A DNA stretch of 64,000 bases, taken from assembly GCF_000737765.1 (NCBI RefSeq), contig NZ_JPRI01000001.1, forward strand, positions 558,001-622,000, in the 5' to 3' direction. The notes beneath the pieces were generated by a model. It saw only the letters and a list, made by a program, of their open reading frames with translations, did not search any database and was not told the DNA's origin. Source of the DNA: Chryseobacterium vrystaatense. Lineage in GTDB: Bacteria > Bacteroidota > Bacteroidia > Flavobacteriales > Weeksellaceae. A program made the translations under genes and the position numbers. Shown here in pieces: positions 35,899 through 44,776 of this stretch (the stretch's first letter is position 1; each line of letters starts with the position of its first letter).

Positions 35899-38448
35899 AT
35901 GAAAAAAATATTATTATCGCTGGGGATCATGCTGGGCCTTTTTATCGGGCATGCACAGGCTCCGGAAAAAATGAGCTATCAGGCCGTGATGAGAAACGGA
36001 TCCGGCCAGCTGCTGGCCAACCAAAGTATTGCAGTTAAAGTAAGTGTTCTTCAAGGTTCTCCTGCCGGAACACTGGTTTATTCTGAGAGGCTGGCAGGAA
36101 ATACAAATGCAAACGGACTTATCAGTTTGGAAATAGGAACAGGAACAGTGCTTTCCGGAACCTTTGCTACGATCAACTGGCCTTCAGGCAGCTATTATTT
36201 AAAAACAGAAACTGACCCTGCAGGGGGTACCAACTATACCATCGCAGGAACAAGCCAACTTTTAAGTGTTCCCTATGCTATGTATGCAAAGTCTGCGGGA
36301 GGAACCGGTGGCAACTTCACTATACCTTATACAAACACGGTAAATAATGCATCTACTCTTTTTTCATTAGTTAATGATGGAGACGGAACATCTGTGGAAG
36401 GCATTAATAATACAACCTCTTCCAGCATAGCTGCTGTACGCGGAATCGTAAGCAACACCGCACCTGGAGGGTTCTCCAGTGCGGTGCGGGGTATCAATAA
36501 CGGAACCGGCGGACTCGGAATAGGAATCTGGGGAAGCCAGGCCGGAAGCGGATGGGGCGTATATGGGGTTACTCCCGGCGGACTCGGAGTTTATGGAAAT
36601 TCATCAGGGGCAGGAACGGGAGTGTATGCAAACAGCAATACAGGAACCGGCCTTACTGCAACCAGTACTAACGGGATTGCAGCAAGCATGTCTATTTTCA
36701 ATAATGCCAATAACAACAATGTCCTTAATGCCAATACCCTTGGAAACGGAACAGTCATTAATGTTTCCTCTTCAGGAAGTGGTGCAGGTGTTCTCAGTTC
36801 AACAGGAACAGGATTTGCGATACATGGTATTACCAATGCTCAAACCTCCGCAGGTATCATAGGGGATAATAGCGGAGCTGGTGAAGCAGTAGTAGGCAGA
36901 ACAACGAGTGATATTGCAGGAGCTGTAGTGGGTAGAAATGATGGAGGAGGTTATGGTGTAAGAGGTTTTATTTCCACCAATACTACCGGAACAGCCGTTG
37001 GGGTGTTAGGCCAGGTAGGATCAAACAATAGTAAAGGGCGTGCAGGACGCTTTGAAAACTTTAATGCTTCCAATGATATCAATAATGTATTTGAAGTGGA
37101 AACTAACGGTAACGGAAACATTCCTGATAACACGCAAGGTAATGCTGCTTCCTTCATAGTTGACAATACCAATAGTGTCGGGGCAGCGGTAAGAGGTGAA
37201 GTGAATACCATTTTCGGGAACTTTGGTGCTGCAGGTATTTTTGGGATTTCTTCAGGGACAGGCGGCCGTGCAGGTTTGTTCTATGCCTCAAACCCCTCCG
37301 GAAACGGAGCCGCACTGATTTCCCTAACTGATGGAAACGGAAATGCGATCACAGCCAATGCAGGCAAAGATGGAAACGGTGTAGAAACCAATATCGACGG
37401 TGCAGGAAATGCTCTTTATGCATGGGTCCCCACTTTTGCAACAGGACGGGCAGGAAAGTTTAATATATTCAATGACGCAAATACAAGTGATGTTATAACA
37501 GTAACTACCGTAGGTAATGGTAATGCCGGAAACTTTAAGGTTGACCGGGTAACAGGCACCTCTGCTGCTGTAAGAGGAGAAGTCAATTCACAATTTGCCA
37601 ACTTTGGGACTGCGGGAATTTACGGTATTTCGTCAGGTACCGGTGGATTTGCCGGATTATTCCATGCCAGCAATCCGGCTGGAAACGGTCCTGCTCTGAT
37701 CGCCATAGCAGATGGTAATGGAAATGCTATTACTGCGAATGCGGATAATCTTGGAGATGGTATAGAGAGCACGGTAAATGGCAGCGGAAGTGCTATTTAT
37801 GGCTGGGTACCTAATTTCGGAACGGGACGGGCCGGATATTTCAGAAATTTTAACGCTGCCAATGGAACGCCTGTACTTTCTGTAACCAATGCAGGAACCG
37901 GAACCGGGGTATTTGTCAATCATACAGGTCCTTCAGGAAACATTGCTGTATTCCAAAGTGCCGGTGTCAATGTAGCAAGAATCAATAAGGCAGGAATGGG
38001 ATTCTTCAACGGAGGGACTCAAAACAGTGGTGCTGACGTTGCTGAAGCATTTGACGTAGAAGGTAATACTTCAGATTATGAACCCGGTGATATTTTGGTG
38101 ATCTCAACAGATTCGGACCGTACCGTAGAAAAATCATCAAAAGCCTACTCTACTCTTGTGGCCGGAGTGTATGCAACGAAACCCGGTGTTCTTTTAACGG
38201 AAGAAAATATTGATTCTGAATTAATCGGAAAAGTTCCGATGGGTGTCATTGGTGTGATTCCTACAAAAGTTTGTCTTGAGGGCGGAAAAATTAAAAGAGG
38301 AGATCTTTTGGTAACCTCATCAAAATCAGGAACAGCCATGAAAGCAAATCCTAAGAGGGTAAAAATCGGGCAGGTCATCGGAAAAGCTCTTCAGGATTAT
38401 GACCAAAACTCTATCGGTAAAATTAAAGTATTGGTAAACATTAAATAA
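35899..38448 (+). CDS. Large Gly/Asn-rich repeat surface protein
   Basis: 849 residues. Signal peptide MKKILLSLGIMLGLFIGHAQ, then a widespread flavobacterial N-terminal domain (APEKMSYQAVMRNGSGQLL, YYLKTETDPAGGTNY). From about residue 140 to 700 it is built from short beta-type repeats rich in Gly, Asn, Thr and Ala; two copies of a 127-residue unit (from about 429 and 556) are obvious. The C-terminal 125 residues (SGADVAEAFDVEG, GDLLVTSSKSGTAMKANP) form another conserved domain seen at the end of tail-fibre-like proteins. No T9SS sorting domain. Role unknown; adhesin-like architecture. Confidence 0.82.
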   Translation: MKKILLSLGIMLGLFIGHAQAPEKMSYQAVMRNGSGQLLANQSIAVKVSVLQGSPAGTLVYSERLAGNTNANGLISLEIGTGTVLSGTFATINWPSGSYYLKTETDPAGGTNYTIAGTSQLLSVPYAMYAKSAGGTGGNFTIPYTNTVNNASTLFSLVNDGDGTSVEGINNTTSSSIAAVRGIVSNTAPGGFSSAVRGINNGTGGLGIGIWGSQAGSGWGVYGVTPGGLGVYGNSSGAGTGVYANSNTGTGLTATSTNGIAASMSIFNNANNNNVLNANTLGNGTVINVSSSGSGAGVLSSTGTGFAIHGITNAQTSAGIIGDNSGAGEAVVGRTTSDIAGAVVGRNDGGGYGVRGFISTNTTGTAVGVLGQVGSNNSKGRAGRFENFNASNDINNVFEVETNGNGNIPDNTQGNAASFIVDNTNSVGAAVRGEVNTIFGNFGAAGIFGISSGTGGRAGLFYASNPSGNGAALISLTDGNGNAITANAGKDGNGVETNIDGAGNALYAWVPTFATGRAGKFNIFNDANTSDVITVTTVGNGNAGNFKVDRVTGTSAAVRGEVNSQFANFGTAGIYGISSGTGGFAGLFHASNPAGNGPALIAIADGNGNAITANADNLGDGIESTVNGSGSAIYGWVPNFGTGRAGYFRNFNAANGTPVLSVTNAGTGTGVFVNHTGPSGNIAVFQSAGVNVARINKAGMGFFNGGTQNSGADVAEAFDVEGNTSDYEPGDILVISTDSDRTVEKSSKAYSTLVAGVYATKPGVLLTEENIDSELIGKVPMGVIGVIPTKVCLEGGKIKRGDLLVTSSKSGTAMKANPKRVKIGQVIGKALQDYDQNSIGKIKVLVNIK
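37182..37945 (+). repeat. Tandem 381-base coding repeat
   Basis: Two adjacent 381-base (127-codon) units, starting near 37185 and 37566, each opening with AAVRGEVN and GISSGTGG and sharing GNGNAITANA. They are diverged in sequence, so the duplication is not recent. Confidence 0.75.
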
Positions 38449-38454
38449 ACGATC

Positions 38455-38880
38455 ATGAAATCACTATATATCATCGCATTTTCAGCATTAAGCATGAGTA
38501 TTTATGCTCAGGAAAACAAGAAAGCCATGGAACAGGAAGATCAGGCTCAGGAGGTGAAACAGCTCAGGGAGCGGGAAGCTCAACTGACAAAATCGTCTCA
38601 GGAAAATGCTCCGAAAAAACAGAGCGCTACCACACTTGCTTCAGAACAGTGGCTGGAAGTGAAAAAACAGGAAACAAAACCTCAAGTTTCTCAATCAAAT
38701 AATCAATCAGGAAAACTACTCCCCAACACAGCAAGCCTTGCCGAAATCAAAGCTTCTATTCCCAATAGACAGGTATCCCATAACCGCACAGTAAATTCTA
38801 GGAACACAAATAATAATGTCGTAGGTCTGCCCAATACGGCGACTTTGGAAGAAATAAAAAAAACAATCCCAAAAAACTGA
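38455..38880 (+). CDS. Small secreted protein with a twice-repeated LPNTA motif
   Basis: 141 residues with signal peptide ending IYAQEN. Highly charged, Gln/Lys/Glu-rich middle. The motif LPNTASLAEIKASIPNRQ (about residues 89-106) recurs as LPNTATLEEIKKTIPKN at the very C-terminus, split by an Asn-rich linker. Nothing is known for this family as far as I recognise it. Third gene of the surface-protein operon (6-base gap), ending at a terminator. Confidence 0.72.
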   Translation: MKSLYIIAFSALSMSIYAQENKKAMEQEDQAQEVKQLREREAQLTKSSQENAPKKQSATTLASEQWLEVKKQETKPQVSQSNNQSGKLLPNTASLAEIKASIPNRQVSHNRTVNSRNTNNNVVGLPNTATLEEIKKTIPKN

Positions 38881-38903
38881 TAACCAAAACAGATTTCAAA
38901 AAG

Positions 38904-38926
38904 AAAGTCCGCCAAGTGCGGACTTT
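38904..38926. terminator. Terminator between convergent genes
   Basis: AAAGTCCGC (38904-38912) and GCGGACTTT (38918-38926), loop CAAGT, followed by T. Confidence 0.78.
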
Positions 38927-38952
38927 TATATTTTTAAGCTCAACAACCTGAG

Positions 38953-39387
38953 TTAATCCCAATCTGCTGCAACAAACTTCATAGCGTTACCATTATTATC
39001 TGACAAGGTAAGAAAATGTCCTTCGATTGTATAATTGGTCATTTTATCGAATTTTTGCCCGAAAGCTGTTTCCAATTCCATATTCTGGCAGGCTTTCAGT
39101 GTACTTCCCACTCCTGATATTTTTACATTTCCATCGCTTTTAAATTCAGACGTAAAAAACATACTGTTGCATCCCATATGAGCGCCTCCGCGAATTTTTC
39201 CTTTTTCTATTGCTCCTGTCAGATTGATTTCTGCTCTATTTTTAATCAATTCTTCTTTAGAAAACTGATCAAAAGAAATCAGCATCCACTGCCTTTGAAG
39301 ACCTGGATTTTTTTCGGGAACAGCAGAGCAATTGACAACGGCAGCTAAAAGCAAAACAGCAAAAAATGATGTAAGTATTTTTTTCAT
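38953..39387 (-). CDS. META-domain (HslJ-like) lipoprotein
   Basis: 144 residues with lipobox AVVNC (Cys at about residue 20). The META domain shows GLQRQWMLISFDQFSKEELIKNRAEINL, GAHMGCNSMFF and LKACQNMELETAFGQ. Related to HslJ, a heat-induced outer-membrane protein, and to secreted protease inhibitors. Standard length for a single META domain. Single gene, convergent with the surface-protein operon. Confidence 0.88.
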   Translation of the reverse strand: MKKILTSFFAVLLLAAVVNCSAVPEKNPGLQRQWMLISFDQFSKEELIKNRAEINLTGAIEKGKIRGGAHMGCNSMFFTSEFKSDGNVKISGVGSTLKACQNMELETAFGQKFDKMTNYTIEGHFLTLSDNNGNAMKFVAADWD

Positions 39388-39473
39388 GCGGATTATCCTT
39401 CCATTTTCATACCATTCCGGGACAGAATATCGTAAAAATTAGTAAATTAGCGACACAAAAATTATTTTATAAA

Positions 39474-41684
39474 ATGAAAAGACTATTTCTACTGTTCACT
39501 TTCTTATTGGGCTTTGCTCAGATGAGGGCGGATGAGGGGATGTGGCTGTTAATGCTCATCAAAAGACTTAACGGGGTCGACATGCAAAAAGAAGGACTGC
39601 ATTTGACACCTGAAGAAATTTATTCGGTAAACAATTCAAGCTTAAAAGATGCTATCGTAAGCTTTGGAGGCTTCTGTACCGGGGAAATTGTTTCTGACAA
39701 AGGACTTATTTTCACGAACCACCACTGTGGTTACGGTGCTGTTGCTGCCGCTTCTACTCCTGAAAAAGATTATCTTAAGAACGGATTCTGGGCTATGAAG
39801 CAGAAGGATGAATTTAATGCAAAAGATCTTTATGTAAGATTTTTAGTAAGAATGGATGATGCTACGCAGAGAATTAATTCTAAGCTAAACAACAATATGA
39901 CCGGAGCAGAGAGAAAAGCAGTTATTGATGCTGAAACAAAGGCAATCCAGACTGAAAACTCTGAAAACGGAAAATATACAGTAGTCGTAAGAGATTTCTT
40001 CAACGGAAATGAATTTTACTATTTCGTATATCAGGATTATAAAGACATCAGATTAGTAGGAGCACCTCCTTCATCATTAGGTAAATTCGGTGGTGATACA
40101 GATAACTGGGAGTGGCCAAGACATACAGCTGACTTCACCGTATTCAGAGTATATGCTGATGCAGCAGGAAATCCTGCAGAATTTGCTCCTGGTAATGTAC
40201 CATTGAAGCCTAAGCATTTCCTTCCTGTTTCTCTTAAAGGAATTAAGCCTGGTGATTTCTCTATGATCTTAGGATATCCTGGAAGAACAAACCGTTATCT
40301 TACTTCTTATGGAATCCAGCAGATGGTAAACAAAGATTATCCGGCCTGGGTAGAAGCTTCTAAACTGGCTATGGATGTCATGAAAAAGTATATGGACAAA
40401 GATAAAGCTACTCAGCTTAATTATGCGTCTCAATATGCTTCTGTAGCAAACTACTGGAAAAACAGACAGGGAACTATTGACGCCGTAGAGAAAAACGGAA
40501 CGATCTCTGACAAACAAAAAATCGAGGATACTTACAGAAAATGGTCTGTAATGCCTGGAAATACAGAATATGACGGAATCCTTGAAGATATTGAAGCCTA
40601 TTACAAGCAGGTTTCTGAAAGAAATGTTGAGAGAAATTACGCTTCTCAGTTTTCAAGAAATGCAAAATATATCACGCTTGCTTTACAGGTAGGATCTGTT
40701 CTTAAGGCTTATTCTGCTCAGGATATGCAGGGAAGACTTGCGATGAAAGCTAAGACTGAAGCTGCGCTTAAAGCAGCTTACGAAAACTTCAATCCATCTC
40801 TTGAAGGAGAAATGCTTGCTTCTATGACCAATCTTTACCAGACAAGAGTGACTAATAAAGAAGTGGCATCTGCAACAATTCTAGGATTGGATGCTAAGAC
40901 GCTTTCTAATGTAGCTTATTCTTCAATCTTCGCTAATAAGACTTCTGCTACGAATTTCTTATTGAATCCGGATGCATTGAAACTTGATGCTGATCCACTT
41001 TGGAAAATTGCCAACGGAATTGTTGCTGACCAAAAAATGGGTATGGAAAGATATGCGAAAGTTGATGATAACTTCAGCAAAAACAACCGTCTATTCTTAG
41101 CCGGATTGATGAAAGCAATGCCTGAGAAAAAATTCTATCCGGATGCTAACTCTACGATGAGATTAACATACGGAACTGTAGATAAACTTCCGGTAAGACA
41201 GGACAGAAACTACTTCGGTGTTACAGATAACTATTATACTGATATGACAGGTCTTGTAGGAAAATACAAGAAAGGTGACGAAGAATTCGATCTTCCACAA
41301 AGAGTGATCGATCTTTATAACCTTAAAGATTTCGGACAGTATGCTGATGCTGCAGGATATATGCCTGTAAACTTCCTTTCTAACAACGATATTACAGGTG
41401 GAAACTCTGGATCTCCGGTAATTGACGGAGACGGAAACCTTATCGGTATTGCATTCGACGGAAATAGCGAAGCATTAAGCGGTGATATTGTATTTGAACA
41501 GGATTGGCAAAAAACGATCAACGTAGATGTACGTTTCGTTCTTTGGACTATTGACAAATATGCAGGGGCAAGAAGACTGATCGATGAATTAAAGCTTGTA
41601 AGAGGAGAAAACACTCCTGCTGATACAAAGACTAAAAATTCAGGAACAACTCAAATGCCTAAGAAAACAAAAAGCAAAAAATAA
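39474..41684 (+). CDS. S46 dipeptidyl-peptidase (DPP7-like)
   Basis: 736 residues. Signal peptide MKRLFLLFTFLLGFAQMRA, mature start DEGMWLLMLI typical for S46. Catalytic triad: His in FTNHHCGYG, Asp in GGDTDNWEWPRHTADF, Ser in TGGNSGSPVIDGDG. Removes dipeptides from peptide N-termini in the periplasm. Eighteen residues after the catalytic Ser the residue is Gly (in AFDGNSEA), the position that in Porphyromonas is Gly673 of DPP7 and Arg673 of DPP11, so specificity for hydrophobic rather than acidic P1 residues is inferred. Confidence 0.95.
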   Translation: MKRLFLLFTFLLGFAQMRADEGMWLLMLIKRLNGVDMQKEGLHLTPEEIYSVNNSSLKDAIVSFGGFCTGEIVSDKGLIFTNHHCGYGAVAAASTPEKDYLKNGFWAMKQKDEFNAKDLYVRFLVRMDDATQRINSKLNNNMTGAERKAVIDAETKAIQTENSENGKYTVVVRDFFNGNEFYYFVYQDYKDIRLVGAPPSSLGKFGGDTDNWEWPRHTADFTVFRVYADAAGNPAEFAPGNVPLKPKHFLPVSLKGIKPGDFSMILGYPGRTNRYLTSYGIQQMVNKDYPAWVEASKLAMDVMKKYMDKDKATQLNYASQYASVANYWKNRQGTIDAVEKNGTISDKQKIEDTYRKWSVMPGNTEYDGILEDIEAYYKQVSERNVERNYASQFSRNAKYITLALQVGSVLKAYSAQDMQGRLAMKAKTEAALKAAYENFNPSLEGEMLASMTNLYQTRVTNKEVASATILGLDAKTLSNVAYSSIFANKTSATNFLLNPDALKLDADPLWKIANGIVADQKMGMERYAKVDDNFSKNNRLFLAGLMKAMPEKKFYPDANSTMRLTYGTVDKLPVRQDRNYFGVTDNYYTDMTGLVGKYKKGDEEFDLPQRVIDLYNLKDFGQYADAAGYMPVNFLSNNDITGGNSGSPVIDGDGNLIGIAFDGNSEALSGDIVFEQDWQKTINVDVRFVLWTIDKYAGARRLIDELKLVRGENTPADTKTKNSGTTQMPKKTKSKK

Positions 41685-41704
41685 TCTTTTTAGATTTATT
41701 TTTG

Positions 41705-41733
41705 AAACCGTGAACAGATGTTCACGGTTTTTT
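41705..41733 (+). terminator. Terminator after the S46 peptidase gene
   Basis: AAACCGTGAAC (41705-41715) pairs perfectly with GTTCACGGTTT (41720-41730), 4-base loop, T-tract after it. The T-tract runs into a -7 element for the next gene. Confidence 0.88.
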
Positions 41734-41741
41734 TATTTTTG
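41734..41741 (+). promoter_or_regulatory. -7 element overlapping the upstream terminator's T-tract
   Basis: TATTTTTG matches TAnnTTTG; ATG 41757 begins 15 bases later. Confidence 0.5.
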
Positions 41742-41756
41742 AGTATTAAATTTTTT

Positions 41757-42230
41757 ATGATGAAACCCATAGAATTTACAGCAGTCATACAAAAGAACGG
41801 TGAAATGAATGCTGCATTTGTAGAATTTCCGTTTTCTACAGAAAAGCTCTTCAACAAAAAAGGACAGGTGAAAATCAGAGCCTTATTTGATCAAAAAGTG
41901 GAATACAGAGGAAGTTTAGCCAAAATGAAGTCTGACTGTCATATTTTAGGCCTGACTCAGCAGGTTCGGGATCAACTTGGAAAAAGATTCGGGGATGAGG
42001 TTTTTGTTTCCTTAATTGAAGATAATGAAGAAAGAGAAGTGGAAATCGCTGATGATATTGCTTCTGTTTTTAATGAAAATCCTGATGCAAAATCCCTGTT
42101 TGATAAAATGAGCTATACCCACAGAAAGGAATATATCCGGTGGATTGAGGAAGCTAAGAAACCGGAAACCAGAGAGAAGAGAAAGGTCAGGATGATAGAA
42201 ATGATTCTGAAGGGGAAAAAGGGAATATAA
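41757..42230 (+). CDS. DUF1905 / YdeI-OmpD-associated family protein
   Basis: About 157 residues from ATG 41757; ATG 41760 is equivalent. An in-frame ATG at 41718 sits in the loop of the terminator and is rejected. N-terminal DUF1905 beta-barrel (IEFTAVIQKNGEMNAAFVEFPF, FGDEVFVSLIEDNEERE) followed by the YdeI-type helical end PDAKSLFDKMSYTHRKEYIRWIEEAKKPETREKR. Function unknown; some relatives are annotated as bacteriocin-protection proteins. Confidence 0.87.
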   Translation: MMKPIEFTAVIQKNGEMNAAFVEFPFSTEKLFNKKGQVKIRALFDQKVEYRGSLAKMKSDCHILGLTQQVRDQLGKRFGDEVFVSLIEDNEEREVEIADDIASVFNENPDAKSLFDKMSYTHRKEYIRWIEEAKKPETREKRKVRMIEMILKGKKGI

Positions 42231-42268
42231 AAAGAGCCCAGGAAAATCCTGAACTCTTTGGGTTTATT
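42231..42268. terminator. Terminator between the DUF1905 and beta-helix genes
   Basis: AAAGAG and CTCTTT plus CAGGA and TCCTG form a bulged hairpin (42231-42259), followed by GGGTTTATTTT. Confidence 0.65.
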
Positions 42269-42285
42269 TTAAATTAAATTATTTA

Positions 42286-44283
42286 TTATGCAAATGGGGC
42301 TCTTAAGCTATTAATGATATTGGCAGGCAATCCTGAAACGCCAGCATATCTTACATTATTAACCAATGATACATCGTCAGCTGAAGGAAATACGTAATTT
42401 CCGGTAAAAACACAGTTTTGAAACAGAGCATGGGTCAAGTGTTCAATTTTACCACCTTTCCATTCTACATTTTTGAACTGGATGTTGCAAGTATTGAATT
42501 CCCCTACTGTCTTATCATTGTCAAAATTACTCATCTCTCCTCCCTGAGCAATAAGATTTTTCACACCCATACCGTTAAATCTTAACCTGTTGTATCCAAA
42601 ACAATTATTCAATATAACTTCTGCCCTATTATTATAATCATTGTTGTCCCTTGAGTGCACGTAAGCACTTGTTGCATTACCTACATTCGTTGTTAACGTC
42701 CCTTCAATTTCTACTGTTATATTATGATTTTCCTGATAAATACTATCTTTCAATATAAGGGCGGCAACATACGAAGATTCAGGTTTTGCATTAAGTATAG
42801 TATCGGTTATTTTCAAATGCTTAACGTTATTATACTTTGCATTAATTGCTCCTAAATTATAACAAGAAATGTCAATAGCATCTGTATTAATTATTGGTTT
42901 CATAATATTTATTCTTTCGGGAAGAGTCGGAGGAGTACTAAATGCTGGAGGAGTAGCTATACCTCCCGTAGAAGTCAATGCAAACATAAAAATATCAGCT
43001 ATAGAATATGTATTAAATACCGGATTATTTATATTCACTATCCCTCCTAAATTGGGAGTATCAGCTCGGATTCCAAAAAATATTCTTGCACTCCCATTGA
43101 CTATTGGAGAATTCAGGGTAACATCATTTCCTGCAAACTGAAATGCAGCCGCGTCCGGTTCCGTTTTTATGATAGTGTCATTAGCTGTAAATCTGTCCGT
43201 CCAGTGATCATCTATTCCATCCTCCCAAACGCCTCTGTTGATGGTGACGTCTACGCTGTTTCTCCCAGTATATCCGTGTCTGCAGTCCATTACATTACCA
43301 TCATTAATGACTACACCTATTGATTCATAGTTTGCTATACCATAACCAACTCCATCTTTTCTAAATCCTATTATAAAAGGACTGTTGATGATAATATCAG
43401 CACATTGTTTTATTTCTAGTCCCACGAGTCCGACATTATTAAGCGTATTAATAATTCTTGGATTATTTAGCGTCACATTATCTCTATTAACAAATAAATA
43501 TCTTTCTTTGTTTAGCTTTCCACCTGTTTCAATACTCAGGTTTTCTATCGTAATAGGATCTTCCAATACATACTTGGTAACGGTCAACTTCTCCATCTTA
43601 GTGTATGTGCAAACTAAGGGTGTCGTTAATTTTCCATCATTACTTCTTACAAATTCCGTTTTCATGTAAGGCCCATTTGGAACGCCCTCCCGTTCGATTA
43701 AGATCTCTTTAGAATCAAAATGCAGATTTGCGAATCCTGTATTATTAAAACCTACATCTAAACTGCCTCTTAATATTTCTTGATTCCAACTGGCTGTACT
43801 AATAATTTCACCAGCGAAACGACGAGCAATCGTTATGGACACATCCCCATTCTCATTTCTAAGAATAAATTTCCCGTCACATCTTCCGCTCGCTTTAATT
43901 TCAAAAGGCTGTTGTACAACAACTTTAAATCCATCCGGAATAACCCAAAACATATTATTGGCATTGACATAATTAAAATATGATAAAACAAACGGCGTAT
44001 CATTGTATGTTCCATTTCCTTTTACCCCAAAGTATCTGACATCCAGATCGTGGGTGAAATTATGTTCCAGTTTGATTCCTCCTGTTTCGATAATACTTCC
44101 TCCATCATCCGTGCCCAATGTAGCAGATAAATGATAAATAACAGGGCCTGGAGTATCTCTTGTTTCATAATATCCTAACAGACAAACTCCCTTATAAATG
44201 CCGTTTTGGAGATCTGCTATTTCTGCAGCCGACAGATTTCTCATCTCTGTCATCGTGTTTTTTACAATACATGGAAAACTCAT
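42286..44283 (-). CDS. Right-handed beta-helix (pectate-lyase-like) protein without signal peptide
   Basis: 665 residues. The N-terminal head resembles that of phage tailspikes and prophage pectate-lyase proteins (TEMRNLSAAEIADLQNG, DDGGSIIETGGIKLEHNF, then DVRYFGVKGNGTYNDTP at about 78-94). A long region of short beta repeats (ITNSPFIIGFRKDGVGYGI-type) follows. No signal peptide, no T9SS domain and no visible catalytic motif. A polysaccharide-binding or -cleaving role is inferred from the fold only. Downstream of the double-glycine peptide and a remnant of its own paralogue. Confidence 0.8.
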   Translation of the reverse strand: MSFPCIVKNTMTEMRNLSAAEIADLQNGIYKGVCLLGYYETRDTPGPVIYHLSATLGTDDGGSIIETGGIKLEHNFTHDLDVRYFGVKGNGTYNDTPFVLSYFNYVNANNMFWVIPDGFKVVVQQPFEIKASGRCDGKFILRNENGDVSITIARRFAGEIISTASWNQEILRGSLDVGFNNTGFANLHFDSKEILIEREGVPNGPYMKTEFVRSNDGKLTTPLVCTYTKMEKLTVTKYVLEDPITIENLSIETGGKLNKERYLFVNRDNVTLNNPRIINTLNNVGLVGLEIKQCADIIINSPFIIGFRKDGVGYGIANYESIGVVINDGNVMDCRHGYTGRNSVDVTINRGVWEDGIDDHWTDRFTANDTIIKTEPDAAAFQFAGNDVTLNSPIVNGSARIFFGIRADTPNLGGIVNINNPVFNTYSIADIFMFALTSTGGIATPPAFSTPPTLPERINIMKPIINTDAIDISCYNLGAINAKYNNVKHLKITDTILNAKPESSYVAALILKDSIYQENHNITVEIEGTLTTNVGNATSAYVHSRDNNDYNNRAEVILNNCFGYNRLRFNGMGVKNLIAQGGEMSNFDNDKTVGEFNTCNIQFKNVEWKGGKIEHLTHALFQNCVFTGNYVFPSADDVSLVNNVRYAGVSGLPANIINSLRAPFA

Positions 44284-44402
44284 AAAAATATTTTTTGTTG
44301 GTTAATTTTAAGACAGAGAGGTTATTCTCTTTCTATCTGAAGCAAATATCGTCACGCACAGCGACAGAACTCGACGTATTATAATGTGATGATAAAATAA
44401 AA

Positions 44403-44429
44403 ACTGCCCGGAGCATAGCTCCGGGCAGT
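44403..44429 (-). terminator. Strong terminator after the leader-peptide gene
   Basis: ACTGCCCGGAGC (44403-44414) pairs perfectly with GCTCCGGGCAGT (44418-44429), 3-base loop; on the minus strand it is followed by a T-rich tract. Confidence 0.85.
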
Positions 44430-44450
44430 CTAAAAAAGAAAATTTTTCTA

Positions 44451-44651
44451 TTATTGCATTGGTTTCGTCAGTACAGGTGTAGAAGGTCCCGTTGTTGGTG
44501 TTGTTGTAGAAGGATTTACAGTAACTCCACAGGCACTTGCACATGCTGATATGGAAGAATATTCTCCTTTATAGGTAGTTCCACAATAGCATGCAAATCC
44601 TCCCTGTACCGATCTCATGTTTTCTCTTGTTAATTTTTTCAGATTTTTCAT
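44451..44651 (-). CDS. Bacteriocin-like double-glycine leader peptide
   Basis: 66 residues. MKNLKKLTRENMRSVQGG is a Chryseobacterium-type leader, with cleavage expected after GG (residue 18). The core has four cysteines (CYCG, CASACG) and a Thr/Pro-rich tail (NPSTTTPTTGPSTPV). Such peptides are exported by C39-peptidase ABC transporters and some are modified (RiPP precursors). No transporter or modifying enzyme is in the immediate neighbourhood. A 12-bp terminator directly follows it. Confidence 0.8.
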   Translation of the reverse strand: MKNLKKLTRENMRSVQGGFACYCGTTYKGEYSSISACASACGVTVNPSTTTPTTGPSTPVLTKPMQ

Positions 44652-44776
44652 AGTAAATATTAATTTTATGATCCCTACTCTTTTAGCTTTTCGGGTTTCG
44701 CTTTATTTCCCTAAATATAGAAATAATATTGTTAACATTCAAATTACAACCTGATATTTAATAACTTATAATGAAA

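Noticed and set aside
36563-37601. Several reading frames inside the 849-residue gene
   Set aside because: Shadows of the Gly/Asn-rich repeat coding frame.
44308-44544. Minus-strand ORF overlapping the leader-peptide gene
   Set aside because: Wrong frame; the leader peptide has the clear GG motif and terminator.
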